Part shown: piece after piece, positions 18,901 to 27,160 of the stretch | How the letters are laid out: each line of letters opens with the position of its first letter | Numbering within the stretch: the first letter of the stretch is position 1 | Assembly: GCF_004103715.1 (NCBI RefSeq) | Contig: NZ_CP035282.1 | Location: 1,602,673 to 1,666,672 of the forward strand | Reading direction: 5' to 3' | Source of the DNA: Acidilutibacter cellobiosedens | GTDB taxonomy: Bacteria > Bacillota > Clostridia > Tissierellales > Acidilutibacteraceae | DNA length: 64,000 bases | Made by a program: the position numbers and the translations under genes | Notes under the pieces: generated by a model | Database searches by the model: none | What the model was told of the DNA's origin: nothing | The model's input: only the letters and a program-made list of their open reading frames with translations

Positions 18901-20414
18901 GAGATTCCATAAAGGCAATTCAAATTTCTTCGAGGCTTAAAAATGAAGGATTGGATATTAAGGTTAAGGATATATTATCCTGTGATTCTGTTGAAGAGAT
19001 AGGATTCCATATAAGAGAAAACCAAAATATCGGGATGATAGATCAGGGACAGAGTCAAGGTGCTATAGAAAGGACACCTATTACAGAATGGTTTTTCAGC
19101 CGGAATTTTTCTGATGAAAACCGTTATAACCAATATGTGCTGCTAAAATACAACAAAATTTCGGATATCGATAAAATCAGAATTGCTGTGGGTAGATTAA
19201 CAGAACACCATGATACTTTAAGAATTAATTATGACAGAAAAAATCATAGATTATATTACAATAACGATAATTCAAAGAGCTCATCCTGTGTTAAATACGT
19301 TGATTTATCCGGATACTGCGGCTCAGAGGATAATATGAGCGTTAAAGAACTGATAGATAAAGCAGAGATTAATTTCGATATAGGAAAGGGTCCTTTGTTT
19401 AATGTAACTATTTTTGATTTGAGTGGCGGCAGGCAAGCCTTGTTATTTACAGCACATCATTTAACGGTGGACGGGGTTTCATGGAGAATAATATTGGAGG
19501 ATTTCCTGACTGCAATGAAACAGCTTGATAATAATGAGGAAGTAAAACTGCCGGCGAAAACCCATTCCTTCAAAGACTGGGCAAAGGTACTGAAAGAATA
19601 CTCCAAGAAGGATTTTGGGGAAGAAAGACGTTATTGGCAGGAAATATCGGATAAAAGTTTTGTTTACCCTACGGATTTTGATAAGGGAAAGGATACTGTG
19701 GGTACATCCGGTATTTTGATTAGAGATATAGATGAAGACATATTAAATAAACTTTCAAAAAAAACCGGAGAGATTTATAATACGGAATTCAGTGAAACTT
19801 TGATAATTCTATTGGTACTTACAATAAGCAGTATGACAAATAGTGACGAAGTAGTAATAGAATTGGAGGGACACGGAAGAAAGGACATAAACGATTATAT
19901 TGATGTGAAAAGGACGGTAGGCTGGTTTACTGTTATGTATCCCGTATATTTCAGGATAGAAGACGGGGATTTAAACTTAAGGATTAAATCATTGAAGGAA
20001 CAGCTTAGAAATGTACCTGACAACGGATTTAATTACGGTATTCTCAGATTTTTAAATAATGAGTTGGAGGAAAGGGAAGAGAAATATATAAGATTTAATT
20101 ACCTTGGGGATTTCGACAATATCATAGGCGACATACCGGATATTGAATTCGGATTGGACAGTGATGAGGAGAATTCATTAACATCCCTGATGGATATAGA
20201 TGCTTTCATAATAAAAGGAAGATTAAAATTGAAAATTACCTACAGCAAAAATAAGTTCAGTGAAAGTACAATTCGGAGATTTGCCGACAAATATACGGAA
20301 ACAATAAAATCCCTTTTAAATCAATGCATAAAAAATGATTCCAAAGAATTCACCCCTTCGGATTTCGATGCTGCGGATATTTCACAGGAGGATTTGGACT
20401 CTCTTTTTAAATAG
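15942..20414 (+). CDS. NRPS, C-A-T-E module, predicted asparagine specificity
   Basis: This 1490-residue single-module synthetase starts at ATG 15942 (RBS AAGGAGATGAGG); the frame upstream of that is not needed. Domains in order: condensation (about 1-440, HHIIADGW at 139-146); adenylation (about 455-950, YIIYTSGTTGKPKG near 601); thiolation (DNFYQLGGDSIKAIQ, serine near 988); epimerisation (about 1030-1470, HHLTVDGVSWRII). The tail DISQEDLDSLF is a normal epimerase-protein end. Reading the ten specificity positions against GrsA gives D-L-T-K-I-G-E-V-G-K, one residue from the asparagine code. There is no thioesterase. A condensation domain in front of an Asn-loading C-A-T-E unit is the ClbN arrangement that makes N-acyl-D-Asn; that role is inferred. 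Confidence 0.9.
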   Translation: MEINKRSYYNLTHPQKRIWYIDKVNLNSPVHNIGGCLNIKGNIDVEKMKETINLIVKGNEGLRLRITEKDGQLVQYVAEFKKEDIDFVDFSNYKEPEKEHERWAEGLFKRSFELEDSRLYYFAVYKIDEEEYGVLLKIHHIIADGWSTALIEKQICEIYTKLVRNEEVCFDGYHSYIDFIEEEREYLNSEKFIKNKNFWREKLKNPPEEFLYNTSNELEGRRLSFNIDNDLSKKIKEFLKYNRCSLNTLFIGLLLIYLRKTTYKNDLVIGTPVFNRIGRKQKSMVGMFTSTMPFRFLLDEELKGKDLIKSINRELKLCFFNQRYPYDILVKDLNLSRKGYDSLFKICVNYYNSQYINDINGMAGEVREYYSGNQGNSLQLTVKEWKDDNIILNFDYKIREYKEEEIQGMYKSMINILRQLLTDGDIKVRDIKLVDEREFNYKIYTLNSTDGPYPKKTVYELFEEQAIKAPHKIALEFRDEVMTYEQLNEKSNQLAHYLRQKGIGRGSVLGIMMNHSMELVIGILGILKAGGAYLPIDPEYPPERISYMLEDSKSAVLLTDFKAGRDIEFKGSIIDIKDINLNLYGKENPPKVNKLNDLAYIIYTSGTTGKPKGVMIEHRGLTNYIWWAKKMYLKDENEAMPLYSSISFDLTATSVFTPLISGNRIIIYNTDENEFVLYKILKENKATVVKLTPAHLTLLKDMDNRSSNIKRFIVGGDDLKISLTQEICESFGKNIEIYNEYGPTEATVGCMIHKYDMEKDRGISVPIGRPAGNVQIYILDGDLNVVPANATGEIYISGDGISRGYLNRPELTEEKFIENPFIKGRKMYKTGDLAKYLKDGSIEYKGRLDNQVKIRGYRIELGEIEKHLSENEAVKDAAVVFKEDSSGNKSLNAYIVKEKEITELELKNYLLKFLPRYMIPANFVFMDRFPLNLNGKVDAASLPNPVRVKKEFVKYKTEKERKLVEAVEEILGIENVSMNDNFYQLGGDSIKAIQISSRLKNEGLDIKVKDILSCDSVEEIGFHIRENQNIGMIDQGQSQGAIERTPITEWFFSRNFSDENRYNQYVLLKYNKISDIDKIRIAVGRLTEHHDTLRINYDRKNHRLYYNNDNSKSSSCVKYVDLSGYCGSEDNMSVKELIDKAEINFDIGKGPLFNVTIFDLSGGRQALLFTAHHLTVDGVSWRIILEDFLTAMKQLDNNEEVKLPAKTHSFKDWAKVLKEYSKKDFGEERRYWQEISDKSFVYPTDFDKGKDTVGTSGILIRDIDEDILNKLSKKTGEIYNTEFSETLIILLVLTISSMTNSDEVVIELEGHGRKDINDYIDVKRTVGWFTVMYPVYFRIEDGDLNLRIKSLKEQLRNVPDNGFNYGILRFLNNELEEREEKYIRFNYLGDFDNIIGDIPDIEFGLDSDEENSLTSLMDIDAFIIKGRLKLKITYSKNKFSESTIRRFADKYTETIKSLLNQCIKNDSKEFTPSDFDAADISQEDLDSLFK

Positions 20415-20554
20415 AAGTTAAAATTAATATAAGCAATCTGGTGATATGTCAAGAGATAAATTTTAATAAAAACATAAGGAACAATTAAAAAAAGACAACC
20501 TTAATAGAACCTATGTATTTCAGTGAAAAAATAGGTTTAGAGATTAGAAATATT
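20415..20554. other. Gap between NRPS and IS110 element
   Basis: A short AT-rich stretch that should contain the right terminus (recombinase 3' side) of the minus-strand IS110 element. No gene, and no terminator hairpin after the NRPS stop. Confidence 0.4.
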
Positions 20555-21832
20555 TTAATTTATCTCTCCAACTTTATCATTGGAGTAGATTTGGTTTTTA
20601 GTCAGCAATCCAAAAACCAGACGAACAAATTTACGAGATGTAAGTGCGAGGGCTCTTTTATGTTGGTGAGTTGTTACTTCACCGTACTTCTTGTAATAGT
20701 ACTCTTTGTATTCTGGTACATGATTTTTAACACTATTGGCAGCCTCGATTAAATAGTATCTAAGGTATTTATTGCCAGTCTTAGTCATTCTGGTCTCATC
20801 TGAAGAATAATTACCTGATTGATTAACTCTCCAAGTTAGGCCTGCATATTTAGCTAGAGAATTGTGAGAATCAAAGGAAGTGATGGTTCCTATCTCAGAA
20901 AGAATTCCACTAGCAAGTACTGGCCCAACTCCTGGAATAGAGATTAGGGATTGATATTCAGTAGGATTAATCCCTTTGATATTCCTTTCAATAGCCTTAT
21001 CAATGGTTTTAACTTCATCTTCTAATGCTTTGACTACATTGAAAGATGAAGCGATTGCAACATTTAAAGGTTCATAAAGGATTTTATCAAGACGATAGGA
21101 ATCTCTAGCAGCCTTCTGGAGCACCTGAGCAGTCCTGTTAGGATCATTAAAGCGATTTTTACCTTTATCTCTAATGAAAGCAACTAAGTCCTCAACAGAT
21201 GAATAGGTAATATCATCTAAGGACAAATATTCAGTTAATATGGCTGAAGAGGTGACACCGTAAGTGTTAGAAAATGGGCGTTCTTCTTTATCTAATACTG
21301 TTAATTCACTAAACTTAAGATAAATGTTGGACACCATATAAGCTTTTTCTCTAGTAATACCTTCAATTAAATGAAGACGATGTCTAGTTAATCGCTGGAG
21401 TGCAAGAAACTGCGATCCACGCCAAGGCTTAGAAGTAATTTTGCCACAACGAGCAAAATCAGCAATGACATATGCATCTAGAGGATCTGTTTTATCCATG
21501 TCTACAAAAGTCTTTCTGTAATTTGCAACAGTTTTAGGATTAAGACAGTATACAAGAGGTTTGTAGGCTAATAGAATCTCATTAGAAGCAAGAAAGTTTG
21601 CAATGTGGGTACTGTAGAAAGAAGTAGATTCCAGGGCAATAACAACATATTTTAGGCTATTAGAATCTAAACACCTAATAATACTATCTAAGATAGATTC
21701 GGCACCAGGTTGGTTATTCAAAGCCTTAAGGTTAAGAAGTTTATTGCCTTCAAAATCTAGAGCGCATAAGACATTAGTCTTAGAACTTACATCAATACCT
21801 ACGTATAAAGTTGATAGAATATTGTTCTTCAT
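20555..21832 (-). CDS. IS110-family DEDD recombinase (second lineage)
   Basis: An intact 425-residue recombinase clearly different from the IS1111-like ones. Motifs: YVGIDVSSKTNVLCALD (first D), VIALESTSFYS (E), DMDKTDPLDAYVIADFA (paired D) in the RuvC-like domain. The C-terminal Transposase_20 domain has SIPGVGPVLASGILSEIG and RMTKTGNKYLRYYLIEAA. I choose ATG 21832 because AGGTGGTG lies just before it; an upstream ATG at 21850 adds six residues. Downstream of the recombinase there is little DNA, while upstream there is a 300-bp structured leader, the layout of the IS110 group proper. Only one copy is in the window. Confidence 0.85.
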   Translation of the reverse strand: MKNNILSTLYVGIDVSSKTNVLCALDFEGNKLLNLKALNNQPGAESILDSIIRCLDSNSLKYVVIALESTSFYSTHIANFLASNEILLAYKPLVYCLNPKTVANYRKTFVDMDKTDPLDAYVIADFARCGKITSKPWRGSQFLALQRLTRHRLHLIEGITREKAYMVSNIYLKFSELTVLDKEERPFSNTYGVTSSAILTEYLSLDDITYSSVEDLVAFIRDKGKNRFNDPNRTAQVLQKAARDSYRLDKILYEPLNVAIASSFNVVKALEDEVKTIDKAIERNIKGINPTEYQSLISIPGVGPVLASGILSEIGTITSFDSHNSLAKYAGLTWRVNQSGNYSSDETRMTKTGNKYLRYYLIEAANSVKNHVPEYKEYYYKKYGEVTTHQHKRALALTSRKFVRLVFGLLTKNQIYSNDKVGEIN

Positions 21833-21875
21833 AAGATCACCACCTTTCATAATAGGATGGAGAACAATTAGTAAA

Positions 21876-22107
21876 AGAGATATCCTAATCTTAGCTGCTT
21901 ACGGCAACCTCGCATTATTAGCATTCATCTTTGAAAATTACCTTGCTGTTGGTCTAATCAAAGAGATGCGGCATCTGAAGTAAGCAGGATATGACAGCTA
22001 AGTTAGGAAGCACGCTTTAAGGGCAATAACCCAATGGTTTTGCTGGAGAGCAAAGAATTATCCTTTGCTAACTATTCTTTATTTAATTATAGCATTAGGA
22101 TATCTCT
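21876..22107 (-). ncRNA. Candidate bridge RNA / structured left end of IS110 element
   Basis: A 14-bp perfect inverted repeat, AGAGATATCCTAAT (21876-21889) with its complement at 22094-22107, encloses a second long helix. In that helix TCCTAA (21883-21888) pairs with TTAGGA (22003-22008), CTTAGCTG (21890-21897) with CAGCTAAG (21995-22002) and CTTAC (21898-21902) with GTAAG (21980-21984). A further hairpin, AGCAAAG/CTTTGCT, lies near 22050. The two helices share bases, so alternative folds are possible. In the IS110 group the guide RNA is encoded upstream of the recombinase, which is this position on the minus strand. Confidence 0.5.
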
Positions 22108-22281
22108 AATAAAAATTGTATTAAAAATATTAAAATATGCTTAGAAGACCTATAAAAAGTGCTTCTAAACATATTATACGAGCTTCCTGTGGTACGATAA
22201 AAATAGAAAATCCTCACAAATAAATTAAGGTATAATTGTAATTGAGAGAAAACAATTTCTTAATTTAAAGGAGGATTCACT

Positions 22282-23571
22282 ATGAATTATAAACAAAATG
22301 ATAGATTAAATCAATTGACATATGAAACACTAATTGTTGGAGTTGACATAGCAAAAGAATTTCATGTAGCAAGAGCACAAGATATTAGAGGCATAGAGTT
22401 TGGAAAATCAATTAAATTCAATAATTCCCTTTCAGGATATTTAGAGTTTGAGAATTGGATTAATGAAATTAAAGTGGTTGAGGAGAAGGAACAAGTAATT
22501 ATAGGTATGGAACCAACAGGACATTACTGGTTAAATATAGCAAGATATCTTAAAGCTAATGACTATACAGTGGTTACAGTAAATCCAATGCATGTAAAAA
22601 AGATAAAAGAGTTAGATGATAACCTTCAAACAAAAACAGATAAAAAAGATGCAAAGATTATTGCACAGCTAGTAAAAGATGCAAGATATTCTACCCCGAA
22701 TTTGCTTGAAGGTGAGTATGAAGAGCTAAGGAATGCTAAGAACTTAAGGCAAGTTGTAATAAAGGATTTAAATCGTACTAAAAATCAGATTCACAATTGG
22801 TTAGACAGATACTTTCCAGAATACAAAGAAGCATATGCCAGCTGGGAATCGAAATCATTTATAAAGATAATTAAAAAGTATATCTTTCCGTCTGTAATTG
22901 AAAGAATACCACCAAATGAAATCTATGAGATGCTACCTCCAAAGATGAGAAGAGGTGTAGGCCTTGGGAAGATAGAAAGACTTGTAACAGCTAGTAAAAA
23001 TAGCATAGGGATAAAAGAAGGACTTTCATTTGCAAAATTAGAAATAAAATTTCTTTTAGACAAATATGAAAGCTTTTTAGAGCAAATTGAAGAAATAGAT
23101 GATTATGTAACCAAGATTTGCAATCAACTAGATGAAACAAAGAAGATAATGCAAATTAAGGGTGTTGGGCTCGTAACGGCAAGTGGCATAGTTGCTGAAT
23201 TAGGAGATATAAGAAAGTACAAGACTCCGAAACAAATGATAAAAATGGCAGGGCTTTCTTTAACAGAAAATAGTTCTGGTAAGGTAAAAGGTGCAACATC
23301 TATAAGCAGAAGAGGACGTAAAGATCTCCGCCGATTATTGTACCAGGTAATACTTGGGATGATACGGACAAATACTGCATTTAAAGAAATGTACATTTAT
23401 TATACTACAAGGCGAAAAAATCAGCTTACTGGGAAACAAGCTATAATAGCATTATGCAGAAAACTATTAAGAATAATCCATACAATAATTTTGAAAGATG
23501 TCGATTATGATGAAAGTAAAATGATGTCACAAATAAAATATCCAGATGAGTTTTTAAATTCAGTTGCTTAA
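22282..23571 (+). CDS. IS110-superfamily DEDD recombinase (copy 2)
   Basis: Identical in all 429 residues to the copy at 9930: DEDD residues in VGVDIAKEFH, GMEPTGHYW and TDKKDAKIIAQ, then the Transposase_20 domain. The leader with its AAAGGAGG ribosome binding site is also the same. It is intact and points toward the peptidase-exporter gene, so transcription started inside the element could run into that gene. Confidence 0.9.
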   Translation: MNYKQNDRLNQLTYETLIVGVDIAKEFHVARAQDIRGIEFGKSIKFNNSLSGYLEFENWINEIKVVEEKEQVIIGMEPTGHYWLNIARYLKANDYTVVTVNPMHVKKIKELDDNLQTKTDKKDAKIIAQLVKDARYSTPNLLEGEYEELRNAKNLRQVVIKDLNRTKNQIHNWLDRYFPEYKEAYASWESKSFIKIIKKYIFPSVIERIPPNEIYEMLPPKMRRGVGLGKIERLVTASKNSIGIKEGLSFAKLEIKFLLDKYESFLEQIEEIDDYVTKICNQLDETKKIMQIKGVGLVTASGIVAELGDIRKYKTPKQMIKMAGLSLTENSSGKVKGATSISRRGRKDLRRLLYQVILGMIRTNTAFKEMYIYYTTRRKNQLTGKQAIIALCRKLLRIIHTIILKDVDYDESKMMSQIKYPDEFLNSVA

Positions 23572-23689
23572 TTCTATCTATTTCAGAGATTAAATTACGT
23601 ATGAATTAATAGTTTTAAAAGATTCTATTTAAATATGGTAGCTAAAATAGAATTTAAATTTACAAACTAGAATAATTAAAAACAACAAA

Positions 23690-23840
23690 AGTGGCGATCC
23701 TGTAATTCCTCCATTAGGATATAATCCTGCATACGAGCATGACGGGACTCACATATAGATTAAGTTGGACGAAGGAAGTTTGGGAGATAGATCCTGCTAG
23801 AAAGAGGTTCTACTACTATATAAAGTGAGCAAAAGCCACT
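23690..23840 (+). ncRNA. Candidate bridge RNA in IS1111-like tail (copy 2)
   Basis: The same 151-nt segment as 11338-11488, closed by AGTGGC and GCCACT. Because both element copies are identical here, the guide loops would be the same and both insertions should share target features. Confidence 0.5.
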
Positions 23841-24000
23841 GTTCATAAAAATATATAAGTGCTACTTTTATTAAGTGAGGATTAAAATGGACATTTCATG
23901 TAAAATGTAATTATTTCGTTGCAAATGATCCATTAAAATAATATAAAATTAATCAGAAGTATTGGAAAATACTACTTGATTTAAAGAGGAGAACATTAAT

Positions 24001-27000
24001 ATGAAAAATTTTAACGGATTGCCGGCTGCACTCATCATATTTTTATGTATGATACTGCTGCCCTTTAAAACTTATGCTTTGACCGATGATACAAATATAA
24101 AAATAGAAAAGTTTATAAAGGAAAATATGGACAAAGGTAATATTCCGGGATTGTTCGTCACTGTGGTTAAAGATGATAAGACTGTTTATGAAAAGGGGTT
24201 CGGGTATTCCGATGTTGAAAAAAAAGAAAGGGTTACTTCAAAGTCCCTCTTTGAAATAGGTTCCAACAGCAAGGCTTTTACTGCCTTGGGTATTTTGAAG
24301 CTGCAAAAAGAGGGGCTGATTGAACTAAACGATGAAGTGACGGACTACATACCTTGGCTGAAAGTCAAATACAAAGGAAGAGAAGTTCCCGTAACAATAG
24401 AACAACTGCTTCATCATACAAGCGGAATACCTTTTAAGACAATAGATAATATACCTGTTTCCAATGACGATAATGCAATTGATGAAACGGTCAGAACATT
24501 GATCGGCATTGAACTTGACAGTGAACCTGGAGAGAAATTTCAATATGCCACAATAAACTATGATGTTTTGGGGCTTATAATTGAAAAGGCAACGGGTTCA
24601 AGCTATGAAGAATATATTGAAGAAAATATTTTAAAACCCATGGGATTAAACAATACTTATCTCTACAGAGATGAAGACGTCAGTGAAAATATGGCGAAGG
24701 GGTATAAGATTGAATTCTTAAAACCTGCTCTATATGATGCACCTACCTACAGGGGCAATAAACCCGCAGGATATATTATGTCCAATGGGGAAGACATGGG
24801 GAAATGGCTCAAAATTCAGATGGGAACATATAACAGCTCCCGATTTGACAGAGAACTCATTGAAGAATCTCACAATCCCAACCGCAAGGTTCCGCCTTTG
24901 GAAGACGGTTCTTCATATGCCTGCGGATGGTATGTGTATCAAAAAGGAGGAGGAGAAATCTCTCACGGAGGGAATAATCCCAATTATTCGTCCTTCATAT
25001 TGTTAAGGCCGGAAGATAAAACAGGTATTGCGGTACTCGGCAATACAAATTCCGAATACGTGGGTTATATTGCCCGGGGCATTAACGGAATACTTCAGGG
25101 AGAAGATTATTATGAAGATGTAAATGACTTAAATAAAAATGCGGACATGATTTCGGTTCTCCTTATACTTATTTCTGTCTTAATAATTGCCGGCACCTTA
25201 TTTTTTACTGTAAAGGCACTGAAAGAGGTATTCAGAAAAGAGAGGTTTTTAAACAAAAAAAATTCAAGGGATATTTTTAAATTTATTTTTTCCTTAATCT
25301 TCATGATAGGGTTAAGCTACTCCATATATCTTATTCCAAACATTTTATACAGAGGGGTGTCTTGGAATTTTGTATTCGTGTGGCTTCCCGAAACCGTAAA
25401 GACGGCACTTTATTTAGTTTATATAAGTATTTGGACCGTATATGTATATTCGGTATTTATAAGCCTTTATAAAAAAGAAGGGGACAAATCCATATTGATA
25501 TTATCAATATTAAGTGTCCTCAGCGGATTCGGCAATGCCCTTATAATTTTTACTATCAACATGGCTATAAGAAGCGGTAATGATGAAAAGGTTAAGCTTT
25601 TGATGTATTTTATCCTCGGTATAATTTTATATGTCTACGGTCAGAGAATTATGAGAATAAGGATGATAGAAATAACGAACGGGATAGTGTATTCAAAACG
25701 GATGGAGATTGTAAAAGGCCTTTTAAAAACCCCCTATAACAAATTTGAAGAAATAGATAAGGGAAGAATTCAGTCTACTTTAAATAATGATACGGAGACC
25801 ATAAGCAGATTTGTAAATATTATAATCAGCGGAGTGACAAGCGCCATAACTCTTATATGCTGTTTTATATATTTAGGATTTATAAATATATATGCTTTGC
25901 TCCTTTCGGTAATAATAATATTGTTTATCGCAGGTATATACTATTTGGTGGGCAGGTATGCCAACAGGATTGGGGAGGAAGCAAGGGATCTGCAGAATAT
26001 ATTCTTTAAATTTATTAATGATTTAATAGGAGGATTTAAGGAATTAAGCCTTAACGGAAAGAGGAAGGAAGAATTTCAGGAGGATTTGGAAGAAAGCTGT
26101 GACAGGTATAAGGTTAAAAGAGGGCAGTCGGCCCTGGCGTTTGCAAATATGTTTGTGGTGGGAGAGCTTTTGTTTACTATTGCAATCGGTGCCGTAGTAT
26201 TTATTTTACCTCTAATTTTAAAGAACTTAAAGGAAGTCAGCCTTGAAAGCTATGTTTTTATACTCCTTTATATGACGGGTCCCGTTCACGGCATATTAAA
26301 TGCGATACCCAATGCTATTGAAGTCAGAATAAGTTTAAAAAGAATCAACGGTCTATTGTCCCAAATATCTTCTTCGGATGGTAAAAATAATGATAGTGGA
26401 ATAAATAAAAAGGAAGATAAAATTATATTGAAGTTAAAGGGCATAGAATATGTTTATGATAAAGACGGCGAAAACAGTTTTAAGGTGGGGCCCATTGACT
26501 ATGAGTTTAAATCGGGCGAAATATTTTTTATTACAGGGGGCAACGGCAGCGGAAAGTCAACCTTGGCTAAGCTGTTAACCGGTTTGTATGTACCTTCCAA
26601 GGGCTATATAACTTTGAACGGTAACAGGGTTTCGGGAAGAGAATTGAGTGAAAAATATTCCGGAGTTTTCAGTGATTTTTATTTATTTGACAAACTTTAC
26701 GGCATAGATTATAAAGATAAAGAAGAGGAAATACGGAAATATTTAGAGATACTCCAGCTTGATAATAAGGTGCGGATAAAAGAAGGAAAGTTTGATACAA
26801 TTAAATTGTCAACCGGACAGAAAAAAAGATTGGCTTTATTGGTGGCTTATTTGGAGGACAGGCCTATATACATATTTGACGAATGGGCGGCAGATCAGGA
26901 CCCGGAATTCAGATTATTCTTTTACGATACCATTCTGCCTGAACTTAAAGAGAGGGGCAAATGCGTTATAGCCATAACCCATGACGACAGATATTTTAAT

Positions 27001-27054
27001 GTTGCCGATAAGATTATAAAGATGGATATGGGAAGTTTTCAAACTTTCAAGTAA
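24001..27054 (+). CDS. S12 peptidase-ABC exporter fusion (ZmaM/XcnG-like D-Asn prodrug peptidase)
   Basis: A 1017-residue fusion. Residues 1-27 form a signal peptide. A beta-lactamase-like S12 peptidase spans about 30-370, with S88-x-x-K91 (FEIGSNSKAF), Y182 (FQYATINYDVLG) and an HGG at 322-324. Five or more membrane helices follow (about 383-404, 425-448, 467-490, 497-520, 531-550). Then comes an ABC transporter of the cyclic-peptide export type: membrane part to about 780, Walker A GGNGSGKST (846-854), signature LSTGQ (936-940), Walker B IYIFDE (956-961), H994. ZmaM and XcnG share this order and cut an N-acyl-D-Asn cap from a prodrug during export. The peptidase would face outside. The IS-borne AAAGAGGAG serves as RBS. 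D-Asn specificity is inferred. Confidence 0.85.
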   Translation: MKNFNGLPAALIIFLCMILLPFKTYALTDDTNIKIEKFIKENMDKGNIPGLFVTVVKDDKTVYEKGFGYSDVEKKERVTSKSLFEIGSNSKAFTALGILKLQKEGLIELNDEVTDYIPWLKVKYKGREVPVTIEQLLHHTSGIPFKTIDNIPVSNDDNAIDETVRTLIGIELDSEPGEKFQYATINYDVLGLIIEKATGSSYEEYIEENILKPMGLNNTYLYRDEDVSENMAKGYKIEFLKPALYDAPTYRGNKPAGYIMSNGEDMGKWLKIQMGTYNSSRFDRELIEESHNPNRKVPPLEDGSSYACGWYVYQKGGGEISHGGNNPNYSSFILLRPEDKTGIAVLGNTNSEYVGYIARGINGILQGEDYYEDVNDLNKNADMISVLLILISVLIIAGTLFFTVKALKEVFRKERFLNKKNSRDIFKFIFSLIFMIGLSYSIYLIPNILYRGVSWNFVFVWLPETVKTALYLVYISIWTVYVYSVFISLYKKEGDKSILILSILSVLSGFGNALIIFTINMAIRSGNDEKVKLLMYFILGIILYVYGQRIMRIRMIEITNGIVYSKRMEIVKGLLKTPYNKFEEIDKGRIQSTLNNDTETISRFVNIIISGVTSAITLICCFIYLGFINIYALLLSVIIILFIAGIYYLVGRYANRIGEEARDLQNIFFKFINDLIGGFKELSLNGKRKEEFQEDLEESCDRYKVKRGQSALAFANMFVVGELLFTIAIGAVVFILPLILKNLKEVSLESYVFILLYMTGPVHGILNAIPNAIEVRISLKRINGLLSQISSSDGKNNDSGINKKEDKIILKLKGIEYVYDKDGENSFKVGPIDYEFKSGEIFFITGGNGSGKSTLAKLLTGLYVPSKGYITLNGNRVSGRELSEKYSGVFSDFYLFDKLYGIDYKDKEEEIRKYLEILQLDNKVRIKEGKFDTIKLSTGQKKRLALLVAYLEDRPIYIFDEWAADQDPEFRLFFYDTILPELKERGKCVIAITHDDRYFNVADKIIKMDMGSFQTFK

Positions 27055-27075
27055 AATTTTATCTTTACTTGAATA

Positions 27076-27132
27076 ACAGTAGAACGAACAGGATGGCTTT
27101 GAGAAACAAAGTTATTCTGTTCGTTCTACTGT
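27076..27132. terminator. Bidirectional hairpin between convergent genes
   Basis: A 16-bp perfect stem: CAGTAGAACGAACAG (27077-27091) with CTGTTCGTTCTACTG (27117-27131), plus one more A-T pair. It lies between the exporter gene and the convergent Rpn-type gene and can serve both as a transcription end. Confidence 0.7.
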
Positions 27133-27160
27133 ACTGTTCATAGTATCTTAATTTTTAGGG

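Larger units (their letters stand above)
22171..23991 (+). mobile_element. IS1111-like (IS110 superfamily) element, copy 2
   Basis: Same 1821-bp block as 9819-11639. It sits directly beside the leader of the minus-strand IS110 element, whose flank carries a small inverted pair (TTAGAAG/CTTCTAA, 22141-22168). On the right it ends 9 bases before the start codon of the peptidase-exporter gene. It therefore splits what was probably one NRPS operon. Confidence 0.85.

Noticed and set aside
24734-25006. Open frame inside the exporter gene (plus strand, other frame)
   Set aside because: Overlaps the S12 peptidase catalytic region, has no ribosome binding site and no recognisable family.
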